DNA from: Blautia hominis
GTDB taxonomy: Bacteria; Bacillota; Clostridia; Lachnospirales; Lachnospiraceae
Direction: 5' to 3'
Assembly: GCA_002270465.1 (NCBI GenBank)
Contig: NQOF01000003.1
Location: 248,001-312,000 of the forward strand
Length of the DNA: 64,000 nucleotides
This document shows positions 43,485 through 52,724 of the stretch, piece by piece (the first letter of the stretch is position 1; each line of letters begins with the position of its first letter). A program made the position numbers and the translations under genes. The notes beneath the pieces are model-generated. The model did not search any database. It was not told the DNA's origin and saw only the letters and a list, made by a program, of their open reading frames with translations.

Positions 43485-44997
43485 TGATGAATATACAAGA
43501 GAAGGGCTTGCGGAGGATATTGACTGGGATTTGTATGGGATTGATGAAGTCATGCAGGCAGCCAATGGCAGAGATGCCCTTAAGCTGGCAAAATGGTATC
43601 AGCCGGAAATCGTCCTCACAGATATCCGTATGCCCCAGAAAGACGGAATTGCGTTTACCAGTGAATTCAGGAAGCAGGTCCCTGAATGCCGTATCATTTT
43701 TATTACCGGATATATGCAGACTGATTACCTAAAAAGTGCCATTGAACTTTCAGCAGTGGCTTTTATCGAAAAGCCTATTCGTATAGAGGAAGTGATGAAG
43801 GCTGTGGATAAGGCGGTCCGGGAAGTGAGGCAGAGTCGGAAGCATAGCGAGATTGCCAAGGATAATCTGTCATACAGGAAAAAACGTCTCGTACATCTTC
43901 TTCTTAGCAAAGAGGAAGATCATCGGAAACTTTTGGATGCCTGCCGGGATATCGGATTTTCGGTGGGGGAGGATATGGTGTATATCTGCTGTTTTGCGGA
44001 GTACAGGAGAGCGGACCGGGAGATTGAGGTGTGCATGGAGGAGACAGAGGCCTATTTTCAGGAGCTGGGTTTTTGCATTATAACCGGGGAACCGGAGAAA
44101 AAGAGATTTCCCATTATCCTGGCATGCAGACAGAACCAGTCCGAAGAGATGGGGCATTGCTGCAGACGGTATGCGGCATTTAAGACAGATTATCTGATTG
44201 CGGCAGGTTACTGTGTGGACAGCATCTATAATATTTATAACAGCGGGCGCATGGCGGCGGCTGCTTGGGAGCAGTCTTATTTTCAGAAAGATAAAAATTA
44301 CTTTGAGATGGAGGAATTGCCGGCAGGAGAAACCATGGGACCGGGGATTTACCAGGAGTTCTTGGATGTTTACAGGAATGAACCGTTTCAGCTGAGGGTC
44401 TGGTTTTTGAAATTGACAGAGGAACTGACTGACAGGAAATCATGCAGGAAGGATCAGATCATTTCCCTTACGAAATCATTTGCATACCTGATATTGAATG
44501 AGCATCCTGAGGTGTTTGAGATCTTGCAGGGACGGTACAGAGACAGGGAGGAGATATTTACTCGGATGGATGACACGGAAAATATCTTCAGCCTCAGGGA
44601 ATTGTTTTTGGCGACAGTCATTGCACTTGAGGAATACCTGACTAGGAATAATAAGTATTCCAGACTGATCAATGACATCTGCAGATACTGTGGGGTGCAT
44701 CTCTCCGATACTGAGTTGTGCGGACAGGCCATATCAGATGAATTCAGGCTCTCCCTGACGTATCTTAATATTCTGTTTAAAAAGGAACTGAACGTAACTA
44801 TAAAACAATACATCAGCGATATGCGCATGGAACGGGCAAAGGATCTGCTGAAAAACAGTTACTGCACCATTGATGAGATAGCGGCACAGTGTGGGTATTC
44901 CACAGGTAATTATTTTGCGAAAGTATTCAAGGAAAATGTAAAGATGACGCCTTCTTCATACCGGAAGAAAGAGGGGCAAGCGGATGGCACACAGTAA
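43462..44997 (+). CDS. response regulator, REC-AraC (YesN type)
   Basis: 511 residues from ATG 43462 (GGAGAGAG upstream); an in-frame ATG at 43366 lies within the lipoprotein gene. REC has Asp7-Asp9, phospho-acceptor Asp54 (IVLTDIRMP) and FIEKPI. The middle is variable. An AraC helix-turn-helix domain is at about 410-505 (RMERAKDLLKNSYCTIDEIAAQCGYSTGNYFAKVF). It overlaps the lipoprotein gene by 23 bp and the kinase gene by 14 bp. Confidence 0.92.
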   Translation: MKLLIVDDDEYTREGLAEDIDWDLYGIDEVMQAANGRDALKLAKWYQPEIVLTDIRMPQKDGIAFTSEFRKQVPECRIIFITGYMQTDYLKSAIELSAVAFIEKPIRIEEVMKAVDKAVREVRQSRKHSEIAKDNLSYRKKRLVHLLLSKEEDHRKLLDACRDIGFSVGEDMVYICCFAEYRRADREIEVCMEETEAYFQELGFCIITGEPEKKRFPIILACRQNQSEEMGHCCRRYAAFKTDYLIAAGYCVDSIYNIYNSGRMAAAAWEQSYFQKDKNYFEMEELPAGETMGPGIYQEFLDVYRNEPFQLRVWFLKLTEELTDRKSCRKDQIISLTKSFAYLILNEHPEVFEILQGRYRDREEIFTRMDDTENIFSLRELFLATVIALEEYLTRNNKYSRLINDICRYCGVHLSDTELCGQAISDEFRLSLTYLNILFKKELNVTIKQYISDMRMERAKDLLKNSYCTIDEIAAQCGYSTGNYFAKVFKENVKMTPSSYRKKEGQADGTQ

Positions 44998-46795
44998 TAA
45001 GCCAAAAAACGGGAGGCTGAGGGAGCATTATCTGAATCTGGAGCTTGGAAAGAAAATGGCACTGTTGTTTCTGACAGCAGGTATCCTGCCCATAACCCTT
45101 TTGTTTGGAATTGCTGTTTTCAGAATAGCACGCAATTCCCAGGAAATGCAGACGTATATGCTGAACAAGGGATTTGAGCAGACGGCCCAGTCTATTGATG
45201 ACATGCTGCGGCGGGTTTACAGGGTGTCCACAATGGTCACGGTATATGATAAGGTAAGGGAAATGCTGCAGCCCGGACAGAATCTGACTCAGATTGAGGA
45301 GCTGCAAGCTTTTGAGGAGATTTCTGACTATACCTATGAGGTGGAGATGAGCTCTGAGGATATAACGGTTCTCTACTATATTAATGATACATTTATCATT
45401 GCGGACAGCTCCAATACTTGTTTCCGGTCCATGCTCAGGCTGAAGGATACCAGCCTGAAGGAATGCCTTCTGGAGAACAATGGCAGGGCTCTGTGGCGGG
45501 TGGTCAAAGAGAAGAACAGGTATGGGCAGACAGAGGAATACTTAGCTGTTTACAGGGCTGTGTGGAATGAGGAGAAATACAGTGAGATGATCGGTGCCAC
45601 TGCGGTAATGATCCCTGTCCGGTGCGTTCAGCAGGCACTGATCAGTTCTATGAGAAATCAGGTGTTGTATTTGCAGGATGAGAGAGGATATGTGCTCGTT
45701 TCCAGTGGGAAGATTCCAGGGGAAATGAAGGATTTACCGGAGGGCGGACTGCAGGAAACTTTTGAGGAGATGATGCTGGGAGAAGAGGAGTATCTGGTAT
45801 GCGAAAAGGAGATGGAGGATGAAAATTTGAGCCTGGTATCCGCAGCTTTGGCAGAAGAATTCTCGGCAGATACGGTCCGGATCGTGAAGGAAATGTTCCT
45901 CTGGTTCCTTGGCATTTGTGCTCTTGCAGCGTGTCTCATGATTCGTGTATCCAGACACATTTTAAGAAGGATCAAAATGCTGGATAAGGGAATGGAGACC
46001 GTGGATCAGGGCAGGCTTGAGAAGTTGGATATCCCGGAATACCGAGATGAGGTTGGACGCCTGGTCACAAGATATAACAAAATGGTTGACAAAATAGAGG
46101 AACTTTTGAGACAGCAGTATGTGCTGGGTAAGGAGAAAGCTAACGCCCAGCTCCAGGCATTGCAGTCCCAGATCAATCCCCATTTTTTGTACAACACACT
46201 GGATATGATCAGTTGGATGGCAAGGAAAAATGAGATGGGGAATATCCAGACAGCTCTGCTGGCAGTTTCCCGATTTTACCGCATGGTTCTCAGCAGGGGG
46301 CAGGATATTGTGCCTATAAAACGGGAAATTGAAATGTGCAGCGCCTATATGGAAATACAGCGGCTTCGGAAAAAGGACAAGATACGTTTTATCATGGAAG
46401 CAGATGAAAGCTTGTTCTCCTATATGATCCCCAAAATAACGCTGCAGCCCATCATAGAAAATGCTGTAGTCCACGGTATAGAGGAGAAGGAGGACGGAAA
46501 GGGAACCATAACAGTGAGGGCGTTCTCAGAAGAGGACAGGATCATCCTCCAGGTCATAGATGACGGTGCAGGTGTAAGACAAGACAGCGGTATAAAAGAA
46601 GAGGGAGATATAAAGGAGGTGCATGAGAGCAGCCACTACGGGCTGTATAATATCCAGAGACGCCTCTCCCTCTATTACGAGGAGGATATAAAAATTGACG
46701 TAAAAAGTGCTTCCGGTATTGGGACGGAGGTGACGATCCGGATTCCCAAAAAGCAGGAAGAGACGTCAACAGCAAATATCATAAATAATGGGTAA
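44984..46795 (+). CDS. sensor histidine kinase, YesM family
   Basis: 603 residues. A membrane helix near 23-45 and a second near 305-325 enclose an extracellular sensor. Then come HAMP (RILRRIKMLDKGMETVDQG), His_kinase with SQINPHFLYNTLDMISW (His400), and HATPase (LQPIIENAVVHG, VIDDGAGV). A TCS partner of the preceding regulator. An inverted-repeat terminator follows immediately, closing the three-gene operon. Confidence 0.92.
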   Translation: MAHSNKPKNGRLREHYLNLELGKKMALLFLTAGILPITLLFGIAVFRIARNSQEMQTYMLNKGFEQTAQSIDDMLRRVYRVSTMVTVYDKVREMLQPGQNLTQIEELQAFEEISDYTYEVEMSSEDITVLYYINDTFIIADSSNTCFRSMLRLKDTSLKECLLENNGRALWRVVKEKNRYGQTEEYLAVYRAVWNEEKYSEMIGATAVMIPVRCVQQALISSMRNQVLYLQDERGYVLVSSGKIPGEMKDLPEGGLQETFEEMMLGEEEYLVCEKEMEDENLSLVSAALAEEFSADTVRIVKEMFLWFLGICALAACLMIRVSRHILRRIKMLDKGMETVDQGRLEKLDIPEYRDEVGRLVTRYNKMVDKIEELLRQQYVLGKEKANAQLQALQSQINPHFLYNTLDMISWMARKNEMGNIQTALLAVSRFYRMVLSRGQDIVPIKREIEMCSAYMEIQRLRKKDKIRFIMEADESLFSYMIPKITLQPIIENAVVHGIEEKEDGKGTITVRAFSEEDRIILQVIDDGAGVRQDSGIKEEGDIKEVHESSHYGLYNIQRRLSLYYEEDIKIDVKSASGIGTEVTIRIPKKQEETSTANIINNG

Positions 46796-46797
46796 AA

Positions 46798-46844
46798 ACA
46801 AAAACAGCATGGCAGAGATTTGAAAACTGCCATGCTGTTTTTGT
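46798..46844 (+). terminator. Strong terminator after the three-gene sensor operon
   Basis: A perfect 18-bp inverted repeat (46798-46815 with 46827-46844) has an 11-base loop and a T5 tract in the right arm. It is symmetric enough to stop transcripts in both directions. Confidence 0.9.
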
Positions 46845-46981
46845 GTGGAAAATTCCTGCTGTGTTGCATTTTTTTCTCTTAAATTTACAGGGAAAAAACG
46901 GTTATGATTATCACATAAAAGAAATGTTCATTTTCTGCTAAAATGGTTGAAAATGATAAAATAGAGGAGGGGATCAAAACA

Positions 46982-47920
46982 GTGAATACCGCAGAAAGGG
47001 AAAAAGAAAAGGTTGAATTCCGCTATTATGAAATACCCCAGAAACTTCCTCTTATAGCGCTTCTGGGTGAACGATGGGAGACTAGATACGGCGGAGATCC
47101 CATGCATTTTCACAATTATATGGAAATAGGTTACTGTCACTATGGGAATGGAACCATGTATTTTGGAAATAAGGAGGAGGAGTACGGGGACGGAACGGTC
47201 ACAATCATACCCAGGAATTTTCCCCATCATACAAAAGGCAGAAAAGGTGGAATAGAGAAGTGGGAATACTTGTTTATTGATACGGAACGTTTCATCAGAG
47301 AGACTTATAGGGATAAGCCGTTTCTGGCCGGCAGCATGCTGCAGCGGCTTCATAGCCAGATAATTATTATGTCAAAAGAGGAACATCCGGAGATATACAA
47401 AAGTGTAAAATCTCTCCTGGAAGAGATGCGGGATAAAAAAGAATTTTATCAGGAGGTAGTCCAGGGGGAACTGTTGGTATTGCTTCTGAACATTGTACGT
47501 CTCAATGCGGATGTGCAGATAACGGATGTAGAATATACATCAGACGGGAAGTTAAATGGAATTCTGCAGAGCCTTAATTACATAGAGAATAACTATCAAA
47601 ATGAAATACGAGTGGAACATCTGGCAGCTGTAAGCAGAATGAGTGAGACACATTTCCGGAGAAAATTTTCAGAGTACATGAATACATCTCCAGCGGAGTA
47701 TGTAAATCTTGTTCGTATTGAAAAGGCGTGTGAATTTTTGGTAAAGACAGAGTACCGGATGGAGGATATATCCAGAATGACGGGATACAGTACATCCGGA
47801 GTATTTATACGGAACTTTAAGAAGATAGTTGGTATGCTGCCCCGGGAATGGAGAAAGGCAGCGAGAGAGAAAGGGGATGTGACGACGCACTATAATATTT
47901 CAGTTCTGAGAGGCTGGTAG
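46982..47920 (+). CDS. AraC family transcriptional regulator with cupin domain
   Basis: About 312 residues from GTG 46982, which lies 9-11 bases after GAGGAGGGG; an in-frame ATG at 46943 lacks a ribosome site. The N-terminal cupin has MHFHNYMEIGYCHYGNGTMYFG and TIIPRNFPHH. The C-terminal AraC domain contains IRVEHLAAVSRMSETHFRRKFSEY and YRMEDISRMTGYSTSGVFIRNFKK. The cupin usually binds a small sugar. It lies just upstream of the dockerin enzyme and is the most likely direct regulator of that pair. Confidence 0.9.
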   Translation: MNTAEREKEKVEFRYYEIPQKLPLIALLGERWETRYGGDPMHFHNYMEIGYCHYGNGTMYFGNKEEEYGDGTVTIIPRNFPHHTKGRKGGIEKWEYLFIDTERFIRETYRDKPFLAGSMLQRLHSQIIIMSKEEHPEIYKSVKSLLEEMRDKKEFYQEVVQGELLVLLLNIVRLNADVQITDVEYTSDGKLNGILQSLNYIENNYQNEIRVEHLAAVSRMSETHFRRKFSEYMNTSPAEYVNLVRIEKACEFLVKTEYRMEDISRMTGYSTSGVFIRNFKKIVGMLPREWRKAAREKGDVTTHYNISVLRGW

Positions 47921-47961
47921 CAGCAGACAGGACAATATGACTACAGCACTTAAAGTATCAT

Positions 47962-48095
47962 GTAACTATTCAGTAGGTCTGCGCATTCACTGCGCTGACC
48001 GTAAGGAAGCATTCCGCAGCCAAGCAAAAATCCCATCGCCAAAGGCGATTCTGCATAGATTTTTGCCTGTAACTGTGAGGGTACTGAACAGTTAC
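47962..48095. repeat. MITE-like palindromic element (about 134 bp)
   Basis: GTAACTATTCAGTA (47962-47975) and TACTGAACAGTTAC (48082-48095) are terminal inverted repeats with one mismatch. The interior has further small inverted repeats (ATCGCCAAAGGCGAT; GCGCATTCACTGCGC; AGCAAAAATC...GATTTTTGC) and no ORF. The flanks GTATCA and GTATTA resemble a target duplication. The ends match the small element at 5107-5140. It sits in the promoter/leader region of the dockerin enzyme gene. Confidence 0.6.
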
Positions 48096-48125
48096 AGTAT
48101 TATTTAATCAAGGAGGACAATTTTC

Positions 48126-51100
48126 ATGAAAAAAGGAAAGATAAGCAGAATCCTAAAGCGCAGCGGATTAGCTTTCACGATGGCAGTTACTATGGCAGCA
48201 ACATCTTTGCCGGTATCCGTAATGGCAGCAGAAGACACGGCAGAGATCCCTTCTGTGGAGGACAGAAGTGTCCATGATTATGGAAAGTCAGGGGATGATC
48301 CAGCAACACCGGAGGACGAATCAAATTTAGTGGCAGATGAAAATGTGTTTCGATCAGCACAATATCAGGAGTCGACGAAATACAGCCTTACAGCAAACGG
48401 GACTCCCATTTCTGTATATAAGTATCAAAAGCAGGAGAATCCCGGGAAATATTATCATATGGATGTAGCCAGATTTTCCTCAGACGATGCACAGCCAACG
48501 TTTCAGGTGACAGTGAATGACGGAACGACAATTGACAGTGTAACTATATATCCGGAGAGGTATTATACTCAGGAAGATTTTCAGATCAGTGAGGATGGGA
48601 AAACTCTTACATTTAAAATGGCAGAGGAACTGAGATACTGTATTGTAAATATTAATGGCACTGAGAATAACCTGGATGGAAAACCTCAGCTTGCAATCAT
48701 CAATGACCCTACAGAGACAGATGCACCGGATGTAAACGGTGCTAATGTGCTGAACTTTAAGACCTTTTCCGAACAGTATCTTAAAAAACACCCAATCAAA
48801 GATAAGGTAGGAGACACATGTAGAGATGCCGGTGAGGTTACAGATACTTCTATGAATAACAATACAGAATACACATGGGAGTATGGAGAAGGTAAATTCG
48901 AGGACTATTGGGCAAAAGAAGTTAAATTTCCCAATAAACGTGCCAGACTGACCTATGATGTATCTGAGGCGTTTCAGGCAGCCCTTGAGGAAGTAAGATC
49001 AAGTAGCACATTGAATACAATATATTTTCCGGCAGGTACATATGTCTGGTCTGGCCTTTCTATTAAAGATTGGGATGGTAATGGAACAGATGGAGCACTG
49101 AATATTTATGTAGATGAAGACGCTCTGATGGTAAACCGCATGCAGGAATGCCAGGAAGCTATGGAACCGGCTATTGGTATATGGGATTCATCAAATATTA
49201 CGGTATCCGGACGGGGAATTTTTGACGGCCAGGGAACATATTCAAAAACTACGGACAGAGCGGATGCCAACAAGTCGCCGCATCAGGGCGGATGTATGCT
49301 GGTCCGTTCACAGAATATAACATTTAATGATACTTATGTGCGCGATGTGAAACAGTGGAACTGGGAATGCCATACCGTTGAAAATATTGTATACAATAAT
49401 ATCAAGGGGTTGTCTCCGTTCCAGCATTCCTGGGTAGACGGTCTTGATTTGACTAGCGGGAAAAATGTTACTGTGAACGGCGCCATAACAATGGGTAATG
49501 ATGATACTTTTGCAGCCGGCCATTATAATCCCAGTGATGGATTTCCGTTTAGTAAACTTACAGGGCAAAACCTTGATGACCTGAGTGAGGAAGATAAAAA
49601 TATCGCAGCAGCAGCAGGTGTTTATAACAAAGACAGACTGCAGTGGGATACAGATGATTCCGAAGGTTTTACAGTGAATAACACACTGGGGTGGAGCACC
49701 TTTGCTAATGCTGTGCGCCTTGGTCATAATACAAAATGGAAGGGCGAAGGAGGCAGCTATCAGATGAAGGACTATACCTTTAACAATGTAAATACGCTGC
49801 ATGTTACAGGCTGGAGTCCAAACGGGGGAGGCGGAGCGTTCAGTATACAAAATGGTACAAATGGATGCCATCCGGATTATCAAAGCTTGACATTCAACAA
49901 CTGTTCTTTTACAGCAAATACCGGAAACAGCGCACTGTTCCCAAATGGAAACGATTTGAATGAATTTTACCCGGAATCTGTTACATTAAAGAATTGCTGG
50001 TTTAAAGATGCAAAGACTCCGGTGGGATTTAGAAAGATCCAAAATGTCACCATTGAGGACTTGTATCTTGGAGGGAAACTGGTAGAGTATACAAGTCAGG
50101 TGGATTTGAGATTGGGAGAAGGTAAAGAAGCAGTCGACCATTTCGTATTTACAGCCAATGGAGAGCCGGTGAAGGATAATCAGCTGCCGGTCATTACATC
50201 TCCGGGAGAAAAAATACAGGCATATGCAGGAAATCCGCTGATTTTTTATCTGCAGGCAGAAGACCCGGACAGCAATGACACCGTTACCATGGAGGACGCA
50301 GATGTAAGTGCAATGGAAGGTGCATCCTTTGATCCTGCTACAGGGAAATTTACATGGACTCCTTCAGAGGACGAAATAGGAAAGGCTTACGAGGTTACCT
50401 TTACAGTATCAGACCATACAGAACAGCCGGTTCGGCGCACGGTACATATTGAAGTGGACTCTCCGCTGAACAGCGCGCAGAGTTTTATGGTGTCTGAAGA
50501 TGCTCATATGCAGACCTGGAAAGGTGAAAAAAATCAGAATTTTGGAAATACCAGGTACCTTACTACAGTTCTGATAAAGAATCAGGGGTTGATGGGAGAA
50601 CAGTTCACGAACACCAGCACTAATGATGGTACAGACGGAAAAATGATTTATTTCAAATTTGACCTTTCTGATATGAAGGAACAAAAAGGATTGTATGATA
50701 AGGCGGAATTGGTGCTGACCTATCTCAATAAGCGTGATAGTAAATATGGTGATGTGGATAGTAATCTGCGCGTTGCGGTTGTGGGGGAGTCTGAGTGGAA
50801 TGAAAATACAATAACATGGACGAACAAACCAATATTTTCAGCTCAGGAAGACAATACGAAAGTATCTGAGAAGTTCAAACTGGGGACGGCATATAAAGAT
50901 AAGCCGTCTGCTAATGACCAGGCTATAAACGGTACAAAAGTAAAAACAGATATCACCGATTTTGTGACTGACGCCATAGAATCAGGGAAAGATTACCTTA
51001 CTCTTGCAGTATGTGAAACACTGGGAGCAGAAATCTATTTTGTAAGCCGGGAAGGTGCTGAGGAATTTGAAAAGGCCTCTCCTGACATGGCGCCAGCAAT

Positions 51101-52646
51101 TCAGCTGAACCTTCCTACTGCGGTAGATGTGGAAGGTCCTGAAGGCATGACAGTGAAAGAAGGTTATAACGCAGCGGATTCAGATAGTTTCTCATTAAAA
51201 GGCAAAGGTCCGTTTACAGTATTACTTTCCTGTGAAAATGGTGATGGAAAAATCACATGGAACGAAGAAACACAGCAGATCCATATAGAAGAGGGACTTC
51301 AGGCTGGCACATATGCTGTAACGCTTACAGTCAATAATGCTGACGGGAACGAGAAAACTACAGAGTTTATCCTTACAGTATTAGAGAATCCGGACCTTCC
51401 GGTTCCGGTGGATAAGACTGCATTGCAGCAATTATATGATGATAATAAAGATAAGGTACAGGGAAACTACACAGATAATAGCTGGAATGCATTTACGGAA
51501 GCTCTAACAGTGGCAAAAGATGTACTGGAAAGTGAGGTAGCAGATGAATCGGCAGTTTCCAATGCGCTGATAAATCTTCAGAAAGCAGCAGATAATCTGA
51601 TTCAGATACAAATTCAGAAAACCAGCCTTAGGCTTGCTGTGGAAATGGCAGACAATTTAAGAGAAGGAAGTCAGGAGTTTACAGAGGAAAGCTGGAATCA
51701 GGTAGAAATTGCGCTGGAGGCAGCTAGAGCAATTCTGGAGGACGAAAACGCTTGTCAGAACCAGGTGGATGAGGCATTTATTGGACTGGTGACAGCTTGT
51801 ACCAATCTGGAAGCCGGTGTACAGAGATCTGGCCTTCGTATAGCCATTTCCAGTGCGGAAGCAGTTCTCGCCGATGAGGATATAATAAACAATTATACAT
51901 CAGAGAGTATTCAGAATGTACAGGATAAACTTGAGGCGGCAAAGGATATTCTGGATACAAAATATGATGATATAGAGGAAGGGCAGGAAGCTGTCAATCT
52001 TGCCACAAATGACTTGATCACTGCAGTGACCGAGATGTTGAGGAAAGATTTTGGACGTCTGGGGACTTTGATCGGTCAGGCAAATGCTATTCTCGATAAA
52101 CCTGAGAATTTTACACCTGACTCTATACAGAACCTTCAGGAGGCGGTTGATGCAGCGGTAAAAGTAGTAGAAGAACAAAAGGCAGACCCAGAAGAAATTG
52201 ATCGGGTATATAATGATCTGTCAAATGCACTTATAGCTATACAGTTAAGAGGAAACAAGTCTGAGTTGGAGACAGTTCTGGCAAATGCGAAAGGTATGCT
52301 TGACCAGCCAGACAGATATCTTTCCGCATCACTGGAAGGACTGCAGGGAGCTTACGACTCTGCGTGGAGTGTATTTGGGGATGACAACGCTGTTCAGAGC
52401 GAAATTGAACGTGTACTTGAGCTTCTGCTTAATGAATGTATGGAGGTCAGAGTTTTAGGTGATATAGATTTAAACGGTAAAGTAGAGACTGCGGACAGTG
52501 CAATGATGCTTCAATATAATGCAGAATTGATTTCCCTAACCGATGAACAGGTTCAGGCAGGGGATGTGAACAGAGATGGACAGAGTGATACTACAGATGC
52601 ATCGGTAATCCTGCAGATGGCAGCAGAAAAAATTAATACCTTTTAA
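48126..52646 (+). CDS. secreted dockerin-bearing beta-helix enzyme (GH28-like) with FIVAR repeats
   Basis: 1506 residues. Order: signal peptide (about 1-35, ends VMAAE); N-terminal beta domain; parallel beta-helix (about 275-662) with SWVDGLDLTSGKNVTVNGAI and MGNDDTFAAGHY, where the Asp residues suit a GH28-type active site; Ig-like domain (about 690-775, AGNPLIFYLQAEDPDSNDTV); DNRLRE-type domain (778-995); second Ig-like region; five FIVAR repeats (1096-1435); type I dockerin (1443-1505). The dockerin has two Ca loops: Asp1446/Asp1448/Asn1450/Asp1457 and Asp1480/Asn1482/Asp1484/Asp1491. There is no sortase tail, so retention at the cell depends on a cohesin partner. ATG follows AAGGAGG. The exact substrate is unknown. 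Confidence 0.88.
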   Translation: MKKGKISRILKRSGLAFTMAVTMAATSLPVSVMAAEDTAEIPSVEDRSVHDYGKSGDDPATPEDESNLVADENVFRSAQYQESTKYSLTANGTPISVYKYQKQENPGKYYHMDVARFSSDDAQPTFQVTVNDGTTIDSVTIYPERYYTQEDFQISEDGKTLTFKMAEELRYCIVNINGTENNLDGKPQLAIINDPTETDAPDVNGANVLNFKTFSEQYLKKHPIKDKVGDTCRDAGEVTDTSMNNNTEYTWEYGEGKFEDYWAKEVKFPNKRARLTYDVSEAFQAALEEVRSSSTLNTIYFPAGTYVWSGLSIKDWDGNGTDGALNIYVDEDALMVNRMQECQEAMEPAIGIWDSSNITVSGRGIFDGQGTYSKTTDRADANKSPHQGGCMLVRSQNITFNDTYVRDVKQWNWECHTVENIVYNNIKGLSPFQHSWVDGLDLTSGKNVTVNGAITMGNDDTFAAGHYNPSDGFPFSKLTGQNLDDLSEEDKNIAAAAGVYNKDRLQWDTDDSEGFTVNNTLGWSTFANAVRLGHNTKWKGEGGSYQMKDYTFNNVNTLHVTGWSPNGGGGAFSIQNGTNGCHPDYQSLTFNNCSFTANTGNSALFPNGNDLNEFYPESVTLKNCWFKDAKTPVGFRKIQNVTIEDLYLGGKLVEYTSQVDLRLGEGKEAVDHFVFTANGEPVKDNQLPVITSPGEKIQAYAGNPLIFYLQAEDPDSNDTVTMEDADVSAMEGASFDPATGKFTWTPSEDEIGKAYEVTFTVSDHTEQPVRRTVHIEVDSPLNSAQSFMVSEDAHMQTWKGEKNQNFGNTRYLTTVLIKNQGLMGEQFTNTSTNDGTDGKMIYFKFDLSDMKEQKGLYDKAELVLTYLNKRDSKYGDVDSNLRVAVVGESEWNENTITWTNKPIFSAQEDNTKVSEKFKLGTAYKDKPSANDQAINGTKVKTDITDFVTDAIESGKDYLTLAVCETLGAEIYFVSREGAEEFEKASPDMAPAIQLNLPTAVDVEGPEGMTVKEGYNAADSDSFSLKGKGPFTVLLSCENGDGKITWNEETQQIHIEEGLQAGTYAVTLTVNNADGNEKTTEFILTVLENPDLPVPVDKTALQQLYDDNKDKVQGNYTDNSWNAFTEALTVAKDVLESEVADESAVSNALINLQKAADNLIQIQIQKTSLRLAVEMADNLREGSQEFTEESWNQVEIALEAARAILEDENACQNQVDEAFIGLVTACTNLEAGVQRSGLRIAISSAEAVLADEDIINNYTSESIQNVQDKLEAAKDILDTKYDDIEEGQEAVNLATNDLITAVTEMLRKDFGRLGTLIGQANAILDKPENFTPDSIQNLQEAVDAAVKVVEEQKADPEEIDRVYNDLSNALIAIQLRGNKSELETVLANAKGMLDQPDRYLSASLEGLQGAYDSAWSVFGDDNAVQSEIERVLELLLNECMEVRVLGDIDLNGKVETADSAMMLQYNAELISLTDEQVQAGDVNRDGQSDTTDASVILQMAAEKINTF

Positions 52647-52653
52647 TCCGCGT

Positions 52654-52690
52654 TCCGGACACCGCAGGGTGTTACACTGTAGTGTCCGGA
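52654..52690 (+). other. Intergenic hairpin between dockerin enzyme and cohesin gene
   Basis: TCCGGACAC (52654-52662) pairs with GTGTCCGGA (52682-52690) around a 19-base loop that can fold further. No T run follows, so it is not an obvious terminator. It could protect or split the mRNA so that enzyme and anchor are made in different amounts. Confidence 0.45.
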
Positions 52691-52724
52691 CTCCGGAAAC
52701 AACATCAAAAAGGCAGGTAATCAT

